A stretch of DNA of 64,000 bases from Pelagovum sp. HNIBRBA483 (GTDB lineage: Bacteria > Pseudomonadota > Alphaproteobacteria > Rhodobacterales > Rhodobacteraceae). Below, one piece after another: positions 58,453 to 64,000 of this stretch (the stretch's first letter is position 1; the number at the start of each line of letters is the position of its first letter). A program made the translations under genes and the position numbers. The notes below the pieces were generated by a model. That model ran no database searches, was not told where the DNA came from, and was given only the letters and a program-made list of their open reading frames with translations. The stretch covers positions 2,519,001 to 2,583,000 of the forward strand of contig NZ_CP162412.1 in the NCBI RefSeq assembly GCF_040931995.1, given 5' to 3'.

Positions 58453-58461
58453 TGGCGGGCG

Positions 58462-58854
58462 TTAGGCTTTGGCTGCAATGATGTCGTGGTCCCAAGGCTG
58501 CGCCGATCCGGTGAAGATCGACCGCGACGGGGTATAGGCGGTCGGATCATCGAGCGAAGCGGCGTGGACGAACACCTTGCCGGAAAGCGTATCGAAGCGG
58601 CGCGTGAGTTGTGACCCGCAGTCGGGGCAGAAGCCGCTCAAGCTGCGCCCGCCGGTATCGCCGGTCATTTCAAAGACCTTGCAGGCGTCGGTGATCTGAA
58701 ACGTTGCCTCGTCCAAGGGCATCATGTCGGCGTGTCCGGTGCCGGTGAGTTGCTGGCAGTCACGGCAATGGCAGCGGATCATCGGAAATGCGGCCAAGGT
58801 GCCACTGTAGCGGACCAAGCCGCATTTGCAGCCGCCGGTTAAATGCTGTGTCAT
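58462..58854 (-). CDS. GFA family zinc protein
   Basis: 130 residues. Three Cys motifs of the glutathione-dependent formaldehyde-activating (GFA/CENP-V) fold are present: GGCKCGLVRY (about 8-17), CHCRDCQQ and FCPDCGSQL, which bind zinc. The family includes enzymes that process S-hydroxymethylglutathione but many members are uncharacterised. GGAG lies near the ATG at 58854. Convergent with the GNAT gene. Confidence 0.9.
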   Translation of the reverse strand: MTQHLTGGCKCGLVRYSGTLAAFPMIRCHCRDCQQLTGTGHADMMPLDEATFQITDACKVFEMTGDTGGRSLSGFCPDCGSQLTRRFDTLSGKVFVHAASLDDPTAYTPSRSIFTGSAQPWDHDIIAAKA

Positions 58855-58960
58855 GATAGGCTCCTTCTCCCCCACGGATGGGCCACCAATCGCCCAGTTC
58901 AGCCTGACGCTTTTGCGATGATCGGTCAACTTTCAGGCGTATACGGAAGGGAGCGGGCCT

Positions 58961-59155
58961 TCAGGAATCGTCTTGGAAAATCTCCTCAACGGGGCGGTCA
59001 AACAAGCGGGCGATTTTGAGTGCGAGGGATAGCGAAGGGTCGAACTTGCCCTTTTCGATGGCGATGATCGACTGGCGGGACACCTCCAGACGCGCTGCCA
59101 GATCTGCTTGCGTCATGCCCTGCGCACGGCGCAGATCGACGAGGTTGTTCTTCAT
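58961..59155 (-). CDS. XRE-family helix-turn-helix regulator
   Basis: 64 residues, a single Cro/C1-type DNA-binding domain: LRRAQGMTQADLAARLEVSRQSIIAIEKGKFDPSLSLALKIARLF, ending VEEIFQDDS. Its ATG overlaps the stop of the upstream membrane-protein gene by four bases, so the pair is co-translated. It is the obvious candidate to bind the two palindromes upstream of that gene (59588-59613, 59628-59647) and so autoregulate the operon. Confidence 0.93.
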   Translation of the reverse strand: MKNNLVDLRRAQGMTQADLAARLEVSRQSIIAIEKGKFDPSLSLALKIARLFDRPVEEIFQDDS

Positions 59156-59577
59156 GTGAGGCGCAGCCGACCGACGATCAAGCCGCCCATGTAAGTGAGC
59201 GCCATGAGCGCAACCAAGGCGGCGGCGTTGATCGGGGGGATGACGTTATACTGGCCCAGAACGCTGGCGATGGAGAAGGCCACGATGGTCACGCCCACGG
59301 AGAGGGCGAGCGCTTCAAGCTGGATTTTCCGCTCCATTTCGTCGAGCAGGCGCAGGAAGCGGCGATAGGAAAGGATCAGGCAAAGGCCACAGAGCACATG
59401 CAGCGCCAACAGCGCGAGAGCCACCAAGGAGAGTCCTTGCTTTTCGCCAATACCAAGGAGCGACAGCGCGAGGAGGCTCAGCATCCAGCCAAAGGCCCAA
59501 AGATTGACCCGATTGGCGTTGCGCTTGTCTTTTTCCGGCAAGCCCCTGACGAGGATCGCATCCAGAAAGCGGTTCAT
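59152..59577 (-). CDS. Four-helix membrane protein paired with an XRE regulator
   Basis: 141 residues. Four probable membrane helices (about 26-44, 50-68, 90-110, 116-136), with a charged loop RRFLRLLDEMERKIQLEAL between helices 2 and 3. The DExER-I-LEALAL pattern recalls the small membrane proteins (DUF2178-like) that are commonly encoded next to YozG/Cro-type regulators. The start is put at ATG 59577, seven bases after GGAG; an ATG at 59583 is too close to it. Function unknown. Confidence 0.85.
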   Translation of the reverse strand: MNRFLDAILVRGLPEKDKRNANRVNLWAFGWMLSLLALSLLGIGEKQGLSLVALALLALHVLCGLCLILSYRRFLRLLDEMERKIQLEALALSVGVTIVAFSIASVLGQYNVIPPINAAALVALMALTYMGGLIVGRLRLT

Positions 59578-59587
59578 GATCATGCTC

Positions 59588-59613
59588 CATATGTAAACTA
59601 AACTTTACATATG
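59588..59613. promoter_or_regulatory. Operator 1: 26-base inverted repeat
   Basis: Perfect inverted repeat of ten-base arms CATATGTAAA and TTTACATATG around six bases. It lies 10 to 36 bases upstream of the membrane-protein ATG and so would cover its promoter or ribosome-binding area. It shares the core TGTAAA-N6-TTTACA with operator 2, whose centre is 37 bases away. Confidence 0.8.
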
Positions 59614-59627
59614 AATGCGGGCCACGA

Positions 59628-59647
59628 ATGTAAAGTTTTATTTACAT
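59628..59647. promoter_or_regulatory. Operator 2: ATGTAAA-N6-TTTACAT
   Basis: Perfect inverted repeat with seven-base arms and a six-base spacer, the same core TGTAAA-N6-TTTACA as operator 1 with an unrelated spacer. Two copies of a spaced palindrome ahead of a regulator operon are typical of binding by a dimeric XRE autorepressor. The site also lies 23 bases from the end of oppF on the other side. Confidence 0.8.
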
Positions 59648-59669
59648 CACGGTTTGATATGCGCGCGGC

Positions 59670-60683
59670 CTATGCCTCGACCGCGAGCACCTCTTCGACC
59701 TCGTGGAAGGGGCAGGCAACGGTGTGGGCATTGCCGAGATCGAGCATTTCGGGGAGGGCGGCCGCGCAGAAGGCTTGCGCCTTTGGGCAGCGGGTGCGGA
59801 ACACGCAGCCGGAGGGCGGGTTCAGCGGTGAGGGCAGTTCGCCTTCGATCACCATGCGGGGGCGGGCCTTTTCCAACACCGGATCGGGAACCGGCACGGA
59901 GGAGATCAGCGCTTGCGTATAGGGGTGCTGCGGGCGGGTGGTGAGGGTGCGGGCATCGGCCTGTTCCATCACGCGGCCAAGATACATCACCACGATCTGA
60001 TCGGAGATATGCTTCACCACCGAAAGGTCATGCGCGATGAAGATCATCGACAGGCCCATGTCGCGCTGCAACTCCATCAAGAGGTTCACGACCTGCGCCT
60101 GTACGGAGACATCGAGCGCGGAAACCGGCTCGTCGCAGATCAGGAGCTTGGGTTTGAGGATCAGGGCGCGGGCGATGCCGATGCGCTGGCACTGGCCGCC
60201 GGAGAACTCATGCGGATAGCGGTTGATCAGGTTGGGAAGGAAGCCCACGCGCTCCATCAACTCGGCCACGCGGCGCTTCACTTCCTTGCGCGGGGTCTTT
60301 GGTTCATGGGTGATCAGCGGCTCGGCGATGATCTCGCCCACGGTCATGCGCGGGTTGAGCGCGGCGAGCGGATCCTGAAAGATCATCTGAACGTTGCGGC
60401 GGTGACGGCGGCGGGCTTTAGGGGACATTGTGGCGAGGTCTTGGCCCTCGAACAAAGCAGAGCCGCCGGACATCGGCACGGTGCCGACGATGGCGCGGGC
60501 CAGCGTGGATTTGCCAGAGCCGCTTTCACCGACGATGCCGACACACTGCCCTGCGGGCAGATCGAAGCTGATGCCGCCAACGGCGTGGAGCTTCATCGGC
60601 GGGGTCCACGGCCATGCGCCCTGACGGCGGATATCGAACGTCACCTGAAGATCGCGGACGGAGAGGATCGGATCGGTGGCCAT
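59670..60683 (-). CDS. oppF: Oligopeptide ABC transporter ATP-binding protein OppF
   Basis: 337 residues. Walker A GESGSGKST (about 51-59), Q-loop region, signature SGGQCQRIGIARAL, Walker B LLICDEPVSALDVS, and the C-terminal oligopeptide/dipeptide extension with Cys motif (CVFRTRCPKAQAFC). Second ATPase of the peptide importer. Its ATG overlaps the oppD stop by one base (TAATG). Confidence 0.93.
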   Translation of the reverse strand: MATDPILSVRDLQVTFDIRRQGAWPWTPPMKLHAVGGISFDLPAGQCVGIVGESGSGKSTLARAIVGTVPMSGGSALFEGQDLATMSPKARRRHRRNVQMIFQDPLAALNPRMTVGEIIAEPLITHEPKTPRKEVKRRVAELMERVGFLPNLINRYPHEFSGGQCQRIGIARALILKPKLLICDEPVSALDVSVQAQVVNLLMELQRDMGLSMIFIAHDLSVVKHISDQIVVMYLGRVMEQADARTLTTRPQHPYTQALISSVPVPDPVLEKARPRMVIEGELPSPLNPPSGCVFRTRCPKAQAFCAAALPEMLDLGNAHTVACPFHEVEEVLAVEA

Positions 60684-61651
60684 TACGCGACCTCCTTGAC
60701 GTTCAGGTGGCAGGCGCGGCGGCGGTTGCCGTCAAAGCCCTCAAGCGCGGGGCGGTTAACGGGGCATGTCTCCATGGCCTGATCGCAGCGCGGCGAGAAA
60801 GGACAGCCGGCGGGCAGGCGCGACATATCCGGCGGCTCGCCTGCGATGGTTTGCAGGCTGTCTTCGTCGCGGTCGAGGCGCGGAACGGCCTTCAGCAGGC
60901 CGCGTGTATAAGGGTGCGAAGGCGCGGCAAAGACATCGTTCGTCGGGCCTTCTTCCATGATCTGGCCGCCATACATCACGAGCGTGCGGTCACAGAAGCC
61001 CGCGACGATGCCAAGGTCATGCGTGATGAGGATCACGGCGGTGCCGAACTCGGTGCGGATGTCGCCCAAAAGCTCCATGATCTGCGCCTGAACGGTCACA
61101 TCCAGCGCGGTTGTCGGCTCGTCCGCTATCAGGAGGCGCGGGCGGCAGAGGAGCGCCATCGCGATCATGATGCGCTGGCGCATACCGCCGGAGAACTCGT
61201 GCGGGAAGTTGGTGATGCGGTTGCGGGCATCGGGGATGCGCACCGCGTCGAGCATACGGACCGCCTCGGCAGTGGCCTCCTTGCGGGACATGCCTTTGTG
61301 CAGTTGGAGCACCTCTGTCATCTGGTCGCTGACGCGCAGATACGGGTTCAGCGAGGTCATCGGATCCTGAAAGATCATCGCGATTTCTTGCGCGCGGACG
61401 CGGTTCAGCTCGCGGTTGGAGAGCTTCAGCAACTCTTGCCCATCGAAACGGACGGTGCCGGTGGCGGCGCCGTTCTTTGCCAGCAGACCCATAGCGGCGA
61501 AGGCTGTCTGGCTTTTGCCGGAGCCGCTTTCGCCCACCACGGCGAGGGTTTCGCCCGCGTCGATGCCCAAAGACACGCCGTTGACCGCGTTGACGGGGCC
61601 ATCGCCGGTTTGGAAGGTCACTGTGAGGTTTTCAATCTCGAGCAGGCTCAT
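60683..61651 (-). CDS. oppD: Oligopeptide ABC transporter ATP-binding protein OppD
   Basis: 322 residues. Walker A GESGSGKSQ (about 39-47; Gln replaces the usual final Thr/Ser, as in many OppD), signature SGGMRQRIMIAMAL, Walker B LLIADEPTTALDVT and the C-terminal GCPFSPRCDQAMETC cluster of the peptide-transporter family. The ATG at 61651 is one base after the oppC stop; upstream in-frame start at 61711 lies inside oppC. Confidence 0.93.
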   Translation of the reverse strand: MSLLEIENLTVTFQTGDGPVNAVNGVSLGIDAGETLAVVGESGSGKSQTAFAAMGLLAKNGAATGTVRFDGQELLKLSNRELNRVRAQEIAMIFQDPMTSLNPYLRVSDQMTEVLQLHKGMSRKEATAEAVRMLDAVRIPDARNRITNFPHEFSGGMRQRIMIAMALLCRPRLLIADEPTTALDVTVQAQIMELLGDIRTEFGTAVILITHDLGIVAGFCDRTLVMYGGQIMEEGPTNDVFAAPSHPYTRGLLKAVPRLDRDEDSLQTIAGEPPDMSRLPAGCPFSPRCDQAMETCPVNRPALEGFDGNRRRACHLNVKEVA

Positions 61652-61652
61652 G

Positions 61653-62579
61653 TCAGCGGTCCTTCGGGTCGAGTGCGTCGCGCAGGCCATCGCCGACGAA
61701 GAAGAAGGCAAAAAGCGTGACGAGGAAGAAAAAGAGCGGGAAGTAGAGCTGCCAGATCACACCGTATTGCATCTGGCCTGCGCCGGCGGAGATCAGTGCG
61801 CCGAGCGAGGTGTTCGGCTCCTGCACGCCGAGGCCGAGGAAGCTGATGAAGCTTTCGGTCAGGATCAGGCCGGGGATCAGGAGCGTGGCGTAAACCACGA
61901 CGATGCCCAAGAGGTTTGGCACGATGTGGCGCAGGATGATCGTGAAGGGACGGACGCCTGTGGCGACGGCAGCTTCGACGAATTCCTTATTCTTGATGGT
62001 CAGGGTCTGACCACGGGCGATGCGGGCCATATCGAGCCATGAGATCAGGCCGATGCCGACAAACAGCATGAAGATCGAGCGCCCGAAGATCACCAGCATC
62101 AGGATCAGCACGAACATGAAGGGGATCGCCATCAGGATATCGACGATCCGCATCATGATATTGTCGATCCGGCCACCGAAATAGCCCGCCACCGCGCCGT
62201 AGAGCGTGCCGACCACAACGGCGATCACGGAACCGACAACGCCAACCATGATCGAGATACGGGTGCCTTGCACGGTGCGGGAGTAGAGGTCGCGGCCCAG
62301 TTCATCGGCCCCGAAATAGTGACCGTTGGCGATGGAGGGCGCGCCCTTTTGCGCGATCTGGCCCATGATGCCCCAGTCGATCTCTTCGTTGTTCCATACG
62401 GCAATCAGGTCGCCAAACAGGGCGAAGATGCCGATCAGGATGAGGGTGATCAGAGCGCCAACGGCGGCTTTGTTCTTGAGGAAACGGTCAGCGGCATCGC
62501 GCCAGAGGGAGCGGCCACGGACCTCGGCCACTTGCGCAGCTTCGAGGAGGTTATCGGCGGTTTGCTTATTGGGAAACAT
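61653..62579 (-). CDS. oppC: Oligopeptide ABC transporter permease OppC
   Basis: 308 residues. N-terminal cytoplasmic stretch RGRSLWRDAADRFLKNKAAV, helix 1, the periplasmic loop ending YFGADELGRDLYSRTVQGTR, then five further helices with the EAA-type loop FVEAAVATGVRPFTIILRHIVPN contacting the ATPases. The LGRDLYSR motif is typical of DppC/OppC. GGAGGG lies just upstream. Confidence 0.94.
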   Translation of the reverse strand: MFPNKQTADNLLEAAQVAEVRGRSLWRDAADRFLKNKAAVGALITLILIGIFALFGDLIAVWNNEEIDWGIMGQIAQKGAPSIANGHYFGADELGRDLYSRTVQGTRISIMVGVVGSVIAVVVGTLYGAVAGYFGGRIDNIMMRIVDILMAIPFMFVLILMLVIFGRSIFMLFVGIGLISWLDMARIARGQTLTIKNKEFVEAAVATGVRPFTIILRHIVPNLLGIVVVYATLLIPGLILTESFISFLGLGVQEPNTSLGALISAGAGQMQYGVIWQLYFPLFFFLVTLFAFFFVGDGLRDALDPKDR

Positions 62580-62594
62580 TTGCGCGCCCTCCCC

Positions 62595-63518
<924 letters not shown>

Positions 63519-63548
63519 GGGGCAAGGTTCCGCACATCGGATGCAAGT

Positions 63549-63581
63549 TGCCGCGCCCCCCGCAAAACAGGGAGCGCGGCA
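63549..63581 (-). other. Intercistronic hairpin between oppA and oppB
   Basis: On the minus strand TGCCGCGC-TCCC pairs with GGGG-GCGCGGCA (one G.U pair) around a loop containing TGTTTTG. It lies 17 bases past the oppA stop and is not followed by a U-run, so it probably protects the 3' end of oppA mRNA and lowers read-through into oppBCDF, raising the amount of binding protein over membrane parts. Confidence 0.7.
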
Positions 63582-63597
63582 TATTTCTCAGGCCGCT

Positions 63598-64000
63598 TTA
63601 GTTAGCGACTTTGTAGAGGTTCTTCGAGTACCAGTTCTGCTCGACGTTGTTGACCGGCCAGTTGGCCACGTCATCGTCCAGCATGTAGACGCCGGTGTAG
63701 TGGTAGATCGGGATGATCGGCACTTCCTCTGCGGCGATCTGCTCGACGCGGGTGTAGATCTCTGCACGCTCTGCGTCAGAACCGGCCGTTTTCGCAGCGG
63801 CGAGGATCTCGTCCACCTCGGCGTTGGCATAGCCAGCGTCGTTGTAGCCGGAACCGGAGTCCAGAAGATCGAGGAAGGTCGAGGCTTCGTTATAGTCACC
63901 ACACCAGCCGGCGCGGGAGATTTCGAAGTCGCCGTTTCCGCGGGCTTCGAGGAAGGTCTGCCATTCCATGTTGGCAATGGTAACTTCCATGCCGAGCGTC
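63598..64000 (-). CDS. oppA: Oligopeptide ABC transporter substrate-binding protein OppA, C-terminal part (cut by window edge)
   Basis: About the last 133 residues. The segment EWQTFLEARGNGDFEISRAGWCGDYNEASTFLD matches the OppA family closely (RAGWCxDYNExxxFL), as do AEEVPIIPIYHYTGVYML and the final YSKNLYKVAN. The frame stays open to the right edge, so the N-terminal two thirds, signal peptide and promoter are outside. Periplasmic peptide capture for OppBCDF. Confidence 0.93.
   Translation of the reverse strand, partial: TLGMEVTIANMEWQTFLEARGNGDFEISRAGWCGDYNEASTFLDLLDSGSGYNDAGYANAEVDEILAAAKTAGSDAERAEIYTRVEQIAAEEVPIIPIYHYTGVYMLDDDVANWPVNNVEQNWYSKNLYKVAN

Noticed and set aside
60614-61720. 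368-codon plus-strand frame opposite oppD
   Set aside because: Shadow of the ABC ATPase gene; sequence is low-complexity and unlike a protein family.

Overview
The window is a stretch of alphaproteobacterial chromosome, most likely from the family Rhodobacteraceae (Roseobacter group). The pointers are the co-linear ruvCAB / ybgC-tolQRAB-pal-cpoB / tilS-ftsH block, a bacterial phosphatidylcholine synthase (Pcs), a PCuAC copper chaperone, a ligase-associated helicase-PdeM pair, a MeaB chaperone and propionyl-CoA synthetase, and a perfect TTAA-N7-TTAACC (CtrA-type) site. It is almost entirely core metabolism and housekeeping. I see no insertion sequence, prophage, integron, CRISPR array, tRNA or rRNA, and no obviously broken gene. 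One gene is cut at each end of the window.

Layout. 1-2971 (minus): nucleoside salvage/catabolism operon cdd-deoA-deoB-add, with add cut by the left edge. 3158-8032 (plus): NADP-malic enzyme maeB, then prpE behind a cluster of TTTGCAAA boxes, then a small four-helix membrane protein. 8050-11854: nadK (minus), glyA with a clear terminator, an alpha/beta hydrolase and a secreted acidic protein (plus). 11896-16295 (minus): meaB, rpmB, PCuAC chaperone, low-molecular-weight tyrosine phosphatase, lepA. 16380-19464 (plus): DEXH helicase and PdeM phosphoesterase. 19438-24155 (minus): folate C1 operon fhs, chorismate mutase, a FolD paralogue with altered catalytic residues, canonical folD, then a membrane LytTR regulator. 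24317-36741 (minus): ruvC-ruvA-ruvB-hypothetical-ybgC-tolQ-tolR-tolA-tolB-pal-cpoB-tilS-ftsH, followed by a MOSC protein. 37050-42099: a DUF1127 peptide (plus), a one-helix membrane protein, prmA, an MFS transporter and priA (minus). 42247-44613 (plus): DUF484 protein, xerC, pcs. 44617-51594: EamA transporter, ileS, a group III truncated haemoglobin (plus), and the YcjX / DUF697 pair. 51694-58452 (plus): truA, tamA, tamB, GNAT. 58462-59577 (minus): GFA protein and an XRE regulator plus membrane-protein pair with two palindromic operators. 59670-64000 (minus): oligopeptide ABC transporter oppABCDF, with oppA cut by the right edge.

The genes form several coherent programmes: nucleoside breakdown; propionate activation plus methylmalonyl-CoA mutase maintenance (prpE, meaB, and maeB for anaplerosis); folate one-carbon flux (glyA, fhs, two FolDs); envelope integrity (Tol-Pal, TAM, Pcs); and DNA repair and replication restart (RuvABC, PriA, XerC, helicase-PdeM). 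By eye, GC content rises from about 50-57 % in the first 45 kb to 60-70 % or more after about 45.6 kb, highest in tamA/tamB.

The observations I rate highest are the FolD paralogue with the catalytic Lys replaced by Gln and the folate-binding Asp by Glu, the XRE/membrane-protein module with twin TGTAAA-N6-TTTACA operators, the TTTGCAAA array in front of prpE, the CtrA-type site after truA, and the alternative pairings around the glyA ribosome-binding site.
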